A DNA stretch of 64,000 nucleotides from Streptomyces sp. NBC_01237 (GTDB lineage Bacteria > Actinomycetota > Actinomycetes > Streptomycetales > Streptomycetaceae), in assembly GCF_035917275.1 (NCBI RefSeq), contig NZ_CP108508.1, positions 4,650,001 to 4,714,000 on the forward strand. The letters run 5' to 3'. A model generated the notes under the pieces. The model saw only the letters and a program-made list of their open reading frames with translations, did not search any database and was not told where the DNA came from. Below, in pieces: positions 1-8,540 of the stretch. The translations under genes were made by a program, and so were the position numbers. Each line of letters begins with the position of its first letter. The first letter of the stretch is position 1.

Positions 1-6
1 CCCCAC

Positions 7-41
7 CCCGACCCGGGCCGGAACATCCGGCCCGGGTCGGG
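7..41. terminator. Strong hairpin at left edge
   Basis: Perfect 15-bp GC arms at 7-21 and 27-41 enclose a 5-nt loop (aacat). There is no T-tract, as is usual for Streptomyces terminators. It probably ends a gene lying left of the window and insulates the exporter operon that follows. Confidence 0.75.
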
Positions 42-159
42 CGCCTTCCGCCGCCCGGAACCACGCCGCCCCTACCGACGCCGAACCGCCCCCCCCGCTC
101 CGACCGTGCAGCCCGCCCCGCCCGCGCACCCCCCGCCCAGGCCCGCTCGCGCGAAATCG

Positions 160-223
160 ACTTGTACGGCGTACAGGGCGTCCCATACGGTGTACAGCAC
201 TACGTCCCGTACACCGTACAAGT
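160..223. promoter_or_regulatory. Triple TetR-type operator upstream of exporter
   Basis: Near-palindromic elements of the type TGTACGGCGTACA occur at about 163-175, 184-195 and 208-220. The outer copies also form a larger inverted repeat (15-nt arms 160-174 and 209-223, one mismatch). The array sits 25-90 bp before the MFS start, where a repressor would block transcription. The TetR gene at 1925 is the obvious candidate ligand-responsive repressor (inference). Confidence 0.7.
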
Positions 224-247
224 AGCGCTGGAGCGCAAGGAGCCCGC

Positions 248-1831
248 ATGACGGCAACCGTCGCCGAGCAAAAAGACCTCGCCCCCCGGGGCCACCCGCA
301 GCGCTGGCTGATTCTCGGCGTCATCTGCCTCGCCCAGCTCACCGTGCTGCTCGACAACACCGTCCTGAACGTCGCGATCCCCTCCCTGACCACGGAGCTG
401 GACGCCTCCACCGCCGATGTGCAGTGGATGATCAACGCCTACTCGCTCGTCCAGTCGGGGCTGCTGCTCACCGCGGGCAGCTCGGCCGACCGCTACGGGC
501 GCAAGAAGATGCTGGTCGCCGGGCTCGCCCTGTTCGGCGTCGGTTCGCTGGCGGCCGGGCTCTCGCAGTCCTCCGGCCAGCTCATCGCGGCCCGTGCCGG
601 GATGGGCATAGGCGGGGCGCTGCTGATCACCACCACGCTCGCCGTCATCGTCCAGATCTTCGACGACAGCGAGCGCGTGAAGGCGATCGGCCTCTGGGCG
701 ACCGTCAACTCCCTCGGCTTCGCCGTCGGCCCGCTCCTCGGCGGGTTCATGCTCGACCACTACTGGTGGGGCGCGATCTTCCTGGTGAACATTCCGATCG
801 CGGTGATCGGCCTGGTCGCCGTGGTCCGTCTCGTACCGGAGTCCAAGAACCCTCAGGGCGACCGCCCCGACCTGCTCGGCGCGCTGCTCTCCACCATCGG
901 GATGACCGCGGTCGTGTACGCGATCATCTCCGGGCCGGAACACGGCTGGACCTCCGGCCGGGTGCTGCTGACCGCGTTCGTCGGGATCGCCGTCCTCGGC
1001 GGGTTCGTCCTGTGGGAGCTGCGCATCCCGAACCCGATGCTGGACATGCACTTCTTCCGGAACCAGAAGTTCGTCGGCGCGATCGGGGGCGCGATCCTGG
1101 TCGCCTTCGGGATGAGCGGATCGCTCTTCCTGCTCACCCAGCACCTGCAGTTCGTGCTCGGTTACGGGCCGCTGGAAGCCGGTCTGCGTACGGCTCCGCT
1201 CGCCCTCACCGTGGTCGCCCTCAACCTCACCGGCGTGGGCGCGCGCCTCGTTCCCCGGCTGGGGACGCCGCTCACCATCGCCAGCGGGATGACCTGCCTG
1301 GCAGCCGGTCTCGCGGCGATCGCCCTGCTCGGCAGCCACGACTACGCGGGCATGCTGCTCGGCCTGGTCGTGATGGGGGCGGGCATCTCGTTCGCCATGC
1401 CCGCGATGGCCAACGCCATCATGAGCGCCATCCCGCCGGAGAAGGCGGGCGTGGGCGCCGGGATCAACGGCACCCTCGGAGAGTTCGGCAACGGGCTCGG
1501 GGTCGCGGTGCTCGGCGCCGTGCTCAACTCCCGGTTCGCCGCCCTCGTGCCCGCCGCGGTCGGGGCCGCCTCGCTGCCCGCCGCACTCGCCGCCGCGGAC
1601 AGCGAGTCGGAGGCGCAGGGCATCAAGGACGCGTTCGCCTCCGGTCTGGAGACCAGCCAGCTGGTCGGCGCCGTCGCGGTCCTGACCGGCGGTCTGATCG
1701 CCGCGGTGCTGCTGCGACGGGCGGAACGCGCCGAAGCCGCGGGCACGGGCACGGATTCCGGTTCCGCTTCCGGTACCGGCACTGACCGGGCGGGCTCCGC
1801 TCCGGCAGACTCGACCGGGTCGGCGGCATAG
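248..1831 (+). CDS. MFS drug exporter, DHA2 (EmrB/QacA) family
   Basis: A 527-residue, 14-TM-type major facilitator. The motif LDNTVLNVAIP (residues 35-45) is the DHA2 motif at the end of TM1, and DRYGRKK (81-87) is MFS motif A. The family exports drugs or other amphipathic compounds by proton antiport at the plasma membrane. The C-terminal 30 residues are a Gly/Ser/Thr-rich disordered tail. A GGAG-like Shine-Dalgarno (caaggagcccgc) precedes the ATG. It is followed in the same direction by a TetR gene and preceded by a three-site operator, so local repression and drug induction are likely. The substrate cannot be told from sequence. Confidence 0.93.
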   Translation: MTATVAEQKDLAPRGHPQRWLILGVICLAQLTVLLDNTVLNVAIPSLTTELDASTADVQWMINAYSLVQSGLLLTAGSSADRYGRKKMLVAGLALFGVGSLAAGLSQSSGQLIAARAGMGIGGALLITTTLAVIVQIFDDSERVKAIGLWATVNSLGFAVGPLLGGFMLDHYWWGAIFLVNIPIAVIGLVAVVRLVPESKNPQGDRPDLLGALLSTIGMTAVVYAIISGPEHGWTSGRVLLTAFVGIAVLGGFVLWELRIPNPMLDMHFFRNQKFVGAIGGAILVAFGMSGSLFLLTQHLQFVLGYGPLEAGLRTAPLALTVVALNLTGVGARLVPRLGTPLTIASGMTCLAAGLAAIALLGSHDYAGMLLGLVVMGAGISFAMPAMANAIMSAIPPEKAGVGAGINGTLGEFGNGLGVAVLGAVLNSRFAALVPAAVGAASLPAALAAADSESEAQGIKDAFASGLETSQLVGAVAVLTGGLIAAVLLRRAERAEAAGTGTDSGSASGTGTDRAGSAPADSTGSAA

Positions 1832-1840
1832 CATCGGACA

Positions 1841-1881
1841 GGACGCACGTACCGGATGTTCACCTTCCCGTACGTGCGTCC
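1841..1881. promoter_or_regulatory. Hairpin between exporter and TetR gene
   Basis: Perfect 11-bp arms (ggacgcacgta at 1841-1851, tacgtgcgtcc at 1871-1881) enclose 19 nt. It begins 9 bp after the MFS stop and ends 43 bp before the TetR start. It could act as a partial terminator that lowers repressor expression relative to the exporter, or as a second operator. There is no T-tract. Confidence 0.5.
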
Positions 1882-1924
1882 GCCACCGGCTCGTTTCCGC
1901 CGGCAAGACGAGGAGAGTGCGCCC

Positions 1925-2701
1925 ATGGTGTCTGCGGCAGACCGTGCGAAGAACCCCGCGAGGACCAGTGTGTGGCTGGATCAACGGGTCTCCGCACGCG
2001 CCCGCAGGACCGACTCGCCGGAGGGCCTGGACCGGGACAAGATCACCGCGGCGACGGTCCGGCTGCTGGACGCCGAGGGCCTCGCCAAGTTCTCCATGCG
2101 CAGGCTCGCCGCCGAGCTGGACGTCACCGCGATGTCCCTCTACTGGTACGTCGACGCCAAGGACGACCTGCTGGAGCTGGCCATGGATTCGGTCTACGCC
2201 GAGATCGGGCCCCCGCACGAGTCCGCCGACTGGCGCGACCGGCTGCGCGAGCTCGCCCGCAGCTACCGCGAGCTGCTCGTCCGCCATGTCTGGGTGTCGC
2301 CGCTGGCCGGTCACTTCCTCAACATCGGCCCGCACTCCATGCTGTTCTCGTACGCCGTCCAGGACGTCATCCGGGCCACCGGACTCCCCCTGAAGCACCA
2401 GACGGGCGCGCTGGCCGCCGTCTTCCAGTTCGTCTACGGATTCGGCACCATCGAGGGCCACCTGCTGGAGCGGAGCAAGGGGGTGGGGCTCAGCCAGGAC
2501 GAGTACTTCCGCCGGGCGGTGGCCGCGGTCCGGAGCCGGCCCGAGCTCAAGGAGATCGTCGACTCCTCGCAGGACCTGATGGACGCCCGCGGCGGCGAGA
2601 CGGTCGAGGAGATGCGCGAGCGGGACTACGTCTTCGCGCTGGATCTGCTGGTCGCGGGCATCGAGGCGATGTGCGCCCGTGAGGATGCCACGGCTCCGTG
2701 A
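1925..2701 (+). CDS. TetR/AcrR family transcriptional regulator
   Basis: A 258-residue repressor. Residues 36-82 carry the TetR HTH: the segment FSMRRLAAELDV, then SLYWYVDAKDDLL of the recognition helix and helix 4. The C-terminal part matches the tetracycline-repressor-type (TetR_C) ligand domain. I chose ATG 1925 because GAGGAGAG lies just upstream; an in-frame ATG at 1856 would add 23 residues and has no ribosome-binding site. It follows the exporter in the same direction and is the likely sensor for it, binding the repeats at 160-223. Confidence 0.88.
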   Translation: MVSAADRAKNPARTSVWLDQRVSARARRTDSPEGLDRDKITAATVRLLDAEGLAKFSMRRLAAELDVTAMSLYWYVDAKDDLLELAMDSVYAEIGPPHESADWRDRLRELARSYRELLVRHVWVSPLAGHFLNIGPHSMLFSYAVQDVIRATGLPLKHQTGALAAVFQFVYGFGTIEGHLLERSKGVGLSQDEYFRRAVAAVRSRPELKEIVDSSQDLMDARGGETVEEMRERDYVFALDLLVAGIEAMCAREDATAP

Positions 2702-2706
2702 CGGGC

Positions 2707-2739
2707 GGGGCGGGGCAGGTCTTTTGGGGGCCCCGCCCC
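2707..2739. terminator. Bidirectional terminator between convergent genes
   Basis: A 10-bp GC stem (2707-2716 with 2730-2739) encloses a loop containing TCTTTTGG. It lies between the TetR gene on the plus strand and the dehydrogenase on the minus strand, which converge here. Confidence 0.7.
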
Positions 2740-2766
2740 CCGTAACGCCCGGGTCGCAGGCGGCCC

Positions 2767-3732
2767 TCAGTACCCCCGGCCCACGTCCACGGCGAGGCCG
2801 GGTACGCGGCCCGCGTGCAGATCGCTCCAGCACGCGGCGAAGTCCGCCGCCACGTCATCGGGGGCGGTGATCCCCGCGGAGTGCGAGGTGATCACCGTAC
2901 GGGGCAGCTGCCAGCACGGGTCCCCGGGCGCGGCCGGCTCCTCGGGCAGCACATCGAGCACCGCCCGCCGCACCGAGCCGTCCCGCAGCGCGGTCTCCAG
3001 CGCCCCCGGGTCCACCGTCGCGCCCCGGCCCACATTGATGAACGTGGCCTCCCGGACGGCCGCGAACCGGTCCGCACCGAAGAACCCCTCCGTCGCACCG
3101 GTCAACGGCAGGGCGGAGACCACCCACCGCGCGGTGGTGAGCGCTCCGATGTCCTCGCCGGTCCCGATCACCCGGTCGAAACCCGGCGGCGGCACGGCAC
3201 GCGCGGTACGGGCCACGCCCACCGTCCTGATCCCGCACCCGCGCAGCAGACCGGCGACGGCCGCCCCGATGCGGCCGGTTCCGTAGACGAGGGCCGTCTG
3301 CCCGGCGACCAGCTCGGACGGGATGCGACGCCACTCGGCCCGCGCGTGCTGGGCGGCGAACTCGGGCACGGACTGGCACTCGGCGAGCACCCAGGCCAGG
3401 ACGTACTGGGCGATCCGCTCGCCCATCCGGCCGACGGTCCGGGTCAGCAGCGCTCCGGCGGGCCAGGCACCGGAGGCGAGCAGCGCGTCCGTCCCGGCGT
3501 TGACGCTGTGGAACCACACCGGACGGCCGGTGGCGCGCCAGGCGTCCGGGAGCGTGGCTCCCACGCACACGCAGGGGACGCCGTCCGGCGGGGCGCTGCC
3601 CATCGGCTCGGCGTGACGGCCGGTGATCCGCTCCAACGCGCGGACCAGGGAGGCGTCGAGGTCCGGGTCGACAAGGAGCCGGGCCCGCGCGAGCAGGTCC
3701 GGCCCCGGTATACCGCCGGCAGAGAGAGGCAC
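2767..3732 (-). CDS. D-isomer-specific 2-hydroxyacid dehydrogenase
   Basis: A 321-residue NAD(P)-dependent dehydrogenase. The Rossmann glycine motif is GTGRIG (151-156). The catalytic Arg is in INVGRG (Arg236), the Glu in DVLPEEP (264-265) and the His in TSHSAG (His284), so the Arg-Glu-His triad is intact. The compact form with a divergent N-terminal substrate domain resembles glyoxylate/hydroxypyruvate reductase A-type enzymes, which reduce 2-oxoacids to D-2-hydroxyacids. It lies 7 bp from the end of the split-barrel gene on the same strand and probably shares its transcript. The exact substrate is unknown. Confidence 0.85.
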   Translation of the reverse strand: MPLSAGGIPGPDLLARARLLVDPDLDASLVRALERITGRHAEPMGSAPPDGVPCVCVGATLPDAWRATGRPVWFHSVNAGTDALLASGAWPAGALLTRTVGRMGERIAQYVLAWVLAECQSVPEFAAQHARAEWRRIPSELVAGQTALVYGTGRIGAAVAGLLRGCGIRTVGVARTARAVPPPGFDRVIGTGEDIGALTTARWVVSALPLTGATEGFFGADRFAAVREATFINVGRGATVDPGALETALRDGSVRRAVLDVLPEEPAAPGDPCWQLPRTVITSHSAGITAPDDVAADFAACWSDLHAGRVPGLAVDVGRGY

Positions 3733-3739
3733 GGGCCGG

Positions 3740-4210
3740 TCAGCTCTCGGGGGCCAGGCGGGCCGGGAAGCCGCCGGTGGCGATCGGGCTCCAGCGCTCC
3801 GGAGTGATCCGGATGATCGACTTCCCCTGCTTCACCATCGCGGCCCGGTACTCGTCCCAGTCCGGGTGCTCCCCGGAGATGTTCCGGAAGTACTCCACGA
3901 GCGGCTCGACCGAATCCGGTGAGTCGATCACCTCGGCCGAGCCGTCGATCTGCACCCACGGCCCGTTCCAGTCGTCCGACAGGACGATCACGCTGACCCG
4001 CTCGTCCCGCTTCGCGTTACGGGTCTTGGCCCGTTCGGGGTAGGTCGACATGACGATCCGGCCCGCGTCGTCGACGCCGCAGGTCAGCGGGGAGCCCTGG
4101 GGGCGGCCGTCGGACCGGGTGGTGAGCAGGACCGCCCGGTGCCGGGGCCGTACGAAAGCCAGCAACTCGTCGAGCTCCACGGCGGTGTTGGTCGCGATGT
4201 TGGATGCCAT
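3740..4210 (-). CDS. PPOX-class F420/flavin split-barrel protein
   Basis: A 156-residue protein of the pyridoxamine-5'-phosphate oxidase-like split-barrel superfamily. It shows the typical strand pattern (HRAVLLTTRSDGRPQGSPLT, then RIVMSTYPERAKTRNAKRDERVSV, then WVQIDGSAEVID). Actinobacterial members of this size commonly bind F420 and reduce small molecules. I start at ATG 4210 (MASNIATN); a longer frame to 4300 begins with implausible basic residues inside a tandem repeat. It is upstream of, and probably cotranscribed with, the hydroxyacid dehydrogenase. Confidence 0.82.
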   Translation of the reverse strand: MASNIATNTAVELDELLAFVRPRHRAVLLTTRSDGRPQGSPLTCGVDDAGRIVMSTYPERAKTRNAKRDERVSVIVLSDDWNGPWVQIDGSAEVIDSPDSVEPLVEYFRNISGEHPDWDEYRAAMVKQGKSIIRITPERWSPIATGGFPARLAPES

Positions 4211-4218
4211 ACGGCCAA

Positions 4219-4403
4219 CCCTACGGCGGCACCAGGGCCCTACGAAGGCAGCGAACCGCCCCACGAAACCGGCGAACGCCTTACGGCACCGGCGGACCAC
4301 CCCGCGGCACCAGCGCGGCGCCCTACGACAGAGGAGACCCGCCCCACGGCACCGGCGCGTCGCCCCCCGGCACCGGCGAACCGCCTACGAAGGCAGCGCG
4401 TCG
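4219..4403. repeat. About nine ~21-bp tandem repeats abutting the YceI 3' end
   Basis: Units of 19-21 bp start at 4219, 4238, 4259, 4279, 4300, 4321, 4342, 4363 and 4384. The degenerate core is CCCYACGGCACCGGCG plus about five bases. The last unit contains the stop codon and final codons of the YceI gene, and unit 2 (4238-4258) shares ctacgaaggcagcg with it. The array fills the whole gap up to the neighbouring gene start. Confidence 0.75.
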
Positions 4404-5200
4404 CCCTGCACGGCCTGGATGTCCAGTTCCACGCGCAGGGTCGTGCCGATCGCCGAGATGCCCGCCTGGATCACCTGGTTGTAGTTCATGGCGAAGTCGT
4501 CGCGCCGCAGCTCGGCCGTGGCGTGGAAGGCCGCGCGGATGCCGCCCCACGGGTCGGGGCCGGTGCCCAGGTAGCTGAGGTCCAGGTCGACCGGGCGGGC
4601 GACGCCGTGCATCGACAGCTCACCGTGCACCGTCCAGCGGTCGGGTCCGGCCGGGGTCAGCCCACTGGAGCGGTACGTGATCTCGGGGAACCGCTCCACG
4701 TCCAGGAAGTCGGGCGAACGCAGGTGCTTGTCCCGCATGCCGTTGCCGGTGTCGATGCTGGCGGCGCCGATGACCGCGTCGACGCGGGACCTGGCGATGT
4801 CCTCGGCGATCTCGATGCGGCCGCCGAACTCGGTGAACCGGCCGTGCACGCTGGAGATGCCCAGGTGCTGGGCGACCGCGGCCACCGAGGAGTGCGCCGG
4901 GTCCAGGGACCAGGCGCCGGGCGGCGGAAGCTCCACGCCGCCCTGCCGGGCCAGCACGATCTGCCCGGCCGAGATCAGGCCACTGGCCGTGACGAGCGCG
5001 GTGGAGGCGGCGGGGGCGTACCCGACCGCCGTGACGATCACCGTGTACGCGCCGGCCGGCAGGGAGCCGTCGGCACGGACGGCCCCGTTCTCGTCGGCGT
5101 CGGCCCGCAGCACCTGGGTGCCGGTCATGTCGGTGACCGTCACGACCGCGTGCTGGACCGCCCAGCCGTCCCGCGTCCGTACCTGTGCGCGAAGTGCCAT
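4385..5200 (-). CDS. YceI-like protein with N-terminal carboxypeptidase-regulatory-like domain
   Basis: 271 residues. Residues 1-90 form a beta-sandwich of the carboxypeptidase-regulatory/Ig-like type (pattern VVTVTDMTGTQVLRADAD followed by LPAGAYTVIVTAVGY). From about residue 95 (WSLDPAHSSVAAVAQHLGIS) to the end is a complete YceI lipocalin-like domain, which in this superfamily binds isoprenoid-like lipids. No signal peptide precedes it, although most YceI proteins are exported. The same regulatory-like domain occurs three times at the C-terminus of the exporter upstream on the same strand, so the two proteins probably work together. Their ligand is unknown. Confidence 0.85.
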   Translation of the reverse strand: MALRAQVRTRDGWAVQHAVVTVTDMTGTQVLRADADENGAVRADGSLPAGAYTVIVTAVGYAPAASTALVTASGLISAGQIVLARQGGVELPPPGAWSLDPAHSSVAAVAQHLGISSVHGRFTEFGGRIEIAEDIARSRVDAVIGAASIDTGNGMRDKHLRSPDFLDVERFPEITYRSSGLTPAGPDRWTVHGELSMHGVARPVDLDLSYLGTGPDPWGGIRAAFHATAELRRDDFAMNYNQVIQAGISAIGTTLRVELDIQAVQGDALPS

Positions 5201-5359
5201 CCCGTTTTCTCTCCTTGCATCTTGACCCGGTGGGTCAATGAGTCGGGCCCCGGGGCGGGGGCGGCAGGCCGTCCCCTGCCTGCCGTCCCCGCCCTGGGGC
5301 CCATTTCCGCCGGCGGGGACAGCCTCTCCGCTGGGAGTGCCGTACCGCCAGGGGTCTTG

Positions 5360-5431
5360 TCACCCGGGTACCGGTGAGCTACCCGGGACACCGGTGTCAC
5401 GTGGGACACCAGTGCTGCGCGGGATACCGGC
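5360..5431. repeat. Four ~18-bp tandem repeats, intergenic
   Basis: Units at 5360, 5378, 5396 and 5414 follow a GCYACCCGGGACACCGGT-like pattern. They lie in the 256-bp gap between the exporter stop (5457) and the YceI start (5200). An inverted half-copy follows at 5432-5448. They could fold into mRNA hairpins if the two genes are cotranscribed. Confidence 0.6.
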
Positions 5432-5456
5432 GACACCGGCATCCCGCGCTCTCGTC

Positions 5457-7973
5457 CTACTCGCCGGGGTGGGCGAGCTCGATGTCGTGACCGTCGACGC
5501 CGTGACCGGCCACGGTCAGGGAGCCGGCCACCGGCGGGTAGCCGGTCGCGATGACCGAGTACTCGCCCGCGTCCAGGTCGGTGAAGGCGTACGCCCCGTC
5601 CTGGCCGGTCGTCGTGTTGGCGACCACGTTGCCCGCCGCGTCGATCAGCGTGACCCGTGCGTCGGGCAGCGGGGCCCGCGCGGCACCGGCCCGTACGAGG
5701 CCCTGGACCAGCGCACCGGCCCGGAGGGCGGCGTCGACCCGGGTGACACCCTGGCCGCCGATCTCCACCGGCAGGGCGAGCGGGCGGAAGCCCGCGGCGT
5801 TGACCGCGACGGTCACCGCACCGGGGATCAGCTCGCCGAAGGCGAACTCGCCCGTCTCACCGGACTTGCCGGTGGCCAGGACGTCGCCGCGTACGTCGGT
5901 CACGATGACCATGGCGCCCTCGACCGGCGTACCGGCCTCGGCGGCCCTGACGGTTCCGGCCAGGCCGCTCGTACCGGCCAGCAGGATGTCGAAGGCCAGT
6001 GCCTCCTCGCCGACGATCACGGTGGTCGCCTGCGGCTGGAAACCGTCGGCGGACGCGATCAGGACGTACGAGCCTGAGCCCGGCGCGTCCAGGGTGTAGC
6101 CGCCGTCGGACCGGGCGACGGAGCGTCCCAGCTGGCGGCCGCCCAGCGAGATCAGCGTGACGGCGGCGCGGGCGACGGGTGCGCCCTCGGCGCCGCGCAC
6201 CACACCGTGCACCGGAGTGCCCTGCACGGTGACCGCGGGGGTTTCGAGTGTGTCGACCGAGGTGATCCCGGCGGCGCCCTCGGCGACCGGTGCGGCAGCG
6301 CCGACCGCGACCGCGGCGGGCACCGCGGCCTCGACAGGAGCCTGCGAGGGGACCTGGGCGGGGACCGCCGCGGCCTTGGCCGGGTCGTCGTTGGCGGCGT
6401 TCGTCTTCAGCGCGACCTCCTTGATGAAGATCGTCACGATGAAGGCGACGAGCGCGGCCGGAGCGGCGTAGAGGAAGACATCGCCGACGCCGTGACCGTA
6501 GGCGGCCTCGACGACCGTACGGAACGGGCCGGGGAGCTTGTCCAGGTCGGGGATGCCCCCGCCGCCGGTGCCGCCGTGGCCCATGGCCGCGCCCTCGGGA
6601 CCGAGGTCCGCGAGGCCGTCCTTGACGTAGTGGGTGACGCGGTTCGCCATGACGGCGCCGAGCGCCGAGACGCCGATCGCGCCGCCGAGCGAACGGAAGA
6701 AGGTGACGACGGAGCTGGCCGAGCCGAGGTCGCTGGGGGCGACCTGGTTCTGCGTGGCGAGGACCAGGTTCTGCATCATCATGCCGATGCCGAGACCCAT
6801 CACGAACATGTAGATCGCGATGTGCCAGTACGCGGTGTCGTACCGGATGGTGCCGAGCATCCCGAGACCGGCGGTGACCAGGAAGCCACCGCTGACCAGC
6901 CAGGCCTTCCAGCGGCCGGTCTTGGTGATGACCTGGCCCGAGACGGTCGAGGAGAGGAACAGACCCGTGATCATCGGGATCGTCATGACGCCGGACATCG
7001 TCGGCGACTTGCCGCGCGCCAGCTGGAAGTACTGGCTGAAGAAGACGGTGCCCGCGAACATCGCGATACCGACGAACAGCGAGGCCACCGAGGCCAGCGT
7101 GATGGTCCGGTTGCGGAAGAGGCGCAGCGGGATGATCGGTTCGCTGGCCTTGGACTCGATGAGCAGGAAGAGACCGACGAGCACGACGGTGCCGCCGAGC
7201 ATCGTGTAGGTCTGCCAGGAGATCCAGTTGTACTTGTCACCCGCGAAGGTCACCCAGAGCAGCAGCAGCGAGACGGCGGCGCTGATGAAGAACGCGCCCG
7301 ACCAGTCGACCTTGACCTCGCGCTTGACGACCGGGAGCTTCAGGGTCTTCTGGAGCACGACCAGCGCGATCACCGCGAACGGCACACCCACGTAGAAGCA
7401 CCAGCGCCAGCCCATCCAGCTGGTGTCGGTGATGACACCGCCGAGGAGCGGACCGCCGACGGTGGCGACGGCGAAGACCGCGCCGAGGTAGCCGCTGTAG
7501 CGGCCGCGCTCACGCGGGGCGATCATCGCGGCCATCACGATCTGGGCGAGGGCGGAGAGACCGCCGACGCCGATGCCCTGGACGACACGGCAGGCGATGA
7601 GCATGCCGCTGCTGGTCGACAGACCGGCGACGACCGAGCCCGCGACGTAGATGACCAGCGATATCTGGACCAGCAGCTTCTTGCTGAACAGGTCGGAGAG
7701 CTTGCCCCACAGGGGGGTGGTGGCGGTCATGGCCAGCAGCGAGGCCGTGACGACCCAGGTGTACGCGCTCTGGCCGCCGCCGAGGTCGGAGATGATTTCC
7801 GGCAGGGCGTTGGAAACGACCGTCGACGACAGAATCGCGACGAACATGCCGAGCAGCAGCCCGGTCAGCGCTTCCATGATCTGCCGGTGTGTCATCGGCG
7901 TGCCGTCGGCGGCGTCGGCGCCACCGTGCTTGGCGTGGCCGCCCCGCACACCGGTTGGTGTGGTCGTAGCCAT
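5457..7973 (-). CDS. DHA2 MFS exporter with three C-terminal carboxypeptidase-regulatory-like repeats
   Basis: 838 residues. Residues 30-545 are a DHA2 drug/H+ antiporter (SSTVVSNALPEI at 49-60 is the DHA2 TM1 motif). An Ala/Val/Pro-rich linker follows, then three beta-sandwich repeats of about 80 residues (about 586-666, 667-750 and 751-838), each with a GGYTLDAP- or GAYAFTDL-like core. The last TM helix ends in KEVALK, placing the repeats in the cytoplasm by the positive-inside rule. I chose ATG 7973; the frame extends to 8072 with basic, non-coding-looking residues. It lies 23 bp downstream of the MarR gene and is probably cotranscribed with and repressed by it. Such MFS fusions are uncommon. 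Confidence 0.9.
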   Translation of the reverse strand: MATTTPTGVRGGHAKHGGADAADGTPMTHRQIMEALTGLLLGMFVAILSSTVVSNALPEIISDLGGGQSAYTWVVTASLLAMTATTPLWGKLSDLFSKKLLVQISLVIYVAGSVVAGLSTSSGMLIACRVVQGIGVGGLSALAQIVMAAMIAPRERGRYSGYLGAVFAVATVGGPLLGGVITDTSWMGWRWCFYVGVPFAVIALVVLQKTLKLPVVKREVKVDWSGAFFISAAVSLLLLWVTFAGDKYNWISWQTYTMLGGTVVLVGLFLLIESKASEPIIPLRLFRNRTITLASVASLFVGIAMFAGTVFFSQYFQLARGKSPTMSGVMTIPMITGLFLSSTVSGQVITKTGRWKAWLVSGGFLVTAGLGMLGTIRYDTAYWHIAIYMFVMGLGIGMMMQNLVLATQNQVAPSDLGSASSVVTFFRSLGGAIGVSALGAVMANRVTHYVKDGLADLGPEGAAMGHGGTGGGGIPDLDKLPGPFRTVVEAAYGHGVGDVFLYAAPAALVAFIVTIFIKEVALKTNAANDDPAKAAAVPAQVPSQAPVEAAVPAAVAVGAAAPVAEGAAGITSVDTLETPAVTVQGTPVHGVVRGAEGAPVARAAVTLISLGGRQLGRSVARSDGGYTLDAPGSGSYVLIASADGFQPQATTVIVGEEALAFDILLAGTSGLAGTVRAAEAGTPVEGAMVIVTDVRGDVLATGKSGETGEFAFGELIPGAVTVAVNAAGFRPLALPVEIGGQGVTRVDAALRAGALVQGLVRAGAARAPLPDARVTLIDAAGNVVANTTTGQDGAYAFTDLDAGEYSVIATGYPPVAGSLTVAGHGVDGHDIELAHPGE

Positions 7974-7996
7974 GGAGTTCCTTGTCTTTGCTTCTG

Positions 7997-8536
7997 TTAC
8001 ACAGGTGTACGGGTGTAGGCGTCGTCGGAGTGCCGGGTACGGCAGTCGCCGGTGTGTGTCCCGGGGGCACATCCGCCGGAGCCGCGACAGGCGAAGCTGT
8101 CGCGCAGCCGGGACAACAGCGAGTTGAGCTGCCCGACCTCGTCGTCGGACCAGTCCTGAAGGTTGTGGGCGAACATCTCGGTGGTCCGCCGTGTCAGCTC
8201 GCCGAGCTGGTCGTTGCCGGCGGGGGTCAGCCGCAGGATGCGGGACCGCTTGTCCGCTGGATCCGAAGACCGTTCGATCCAGCCGTGCTCTGCCACATGG
8301 GCGACATGACGGCTGGTCACCGACATGTCCACGGCCAGCAGCTCGGCGAGTCTGCTGATGCGCATCTCACCGTGCTGAGCCAGGAGCGCCAGCACGGCGG
8401 CGGAGCCACCGGGACACTCGGAGGGGAGGGCGCGGGCGAGTCCGCGCTTGACGGCCCCGATGGCGCTGAGCTGTCGGGCCAGTTCTTCGTACTGACTCCG
8501 CTCGGCCACGGGACCCCCAGACAGACTCGCCGACAT
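7997..8536 (-). CDS. MarR family transcriptional regulator
   Basis: About 179 residues. The winged helix is clear: GEMRISRLAELLAVDMSVTS, then HVAEHGWIERSSDPADKRSR with the D..D(K)R wing typical of MarR. The C-terminal tail is cysteine-containing (FACRGSGGCAPG...DCRTRH), so thiol or metal sensing is possible but unproven. The start is uncertain: ATG 8536, ATG 8557 and TTG 8581 are all in frame and none has a clear ribosome-binding site. I prefer 8536 because it leaves both operator-like elements outside the gene. It is the first gene of the exporter operon. Confidence 0.85.
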   Translation of the reverse strand: MSASLSGGPVAERSQYEELARQLSAIGAVKRGLARALPSECPGGSAAVLALLAQHGEMRISRLAELLAVDMSVTSRHVAHVAEHGWIERSSDPADKRSRILRLTPAGNDQLGELTRRTTEMFAHNLQDWSDDEVGQLNSLLSRLRDSFACRGSGGCAPGTHTGDCRTRHSDDAYTRTPV

Positions 8537-8540
8537 CTTG

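Noticed and set aside
200..2833. Very long open frame on the minus strand opposite the exporter and TetR genes
   Set aside because: It is an antisense frame kept open by third-position GC; its residues (Arg/Gly/His-rich) match no fold and it overlaps two well-supported genes.
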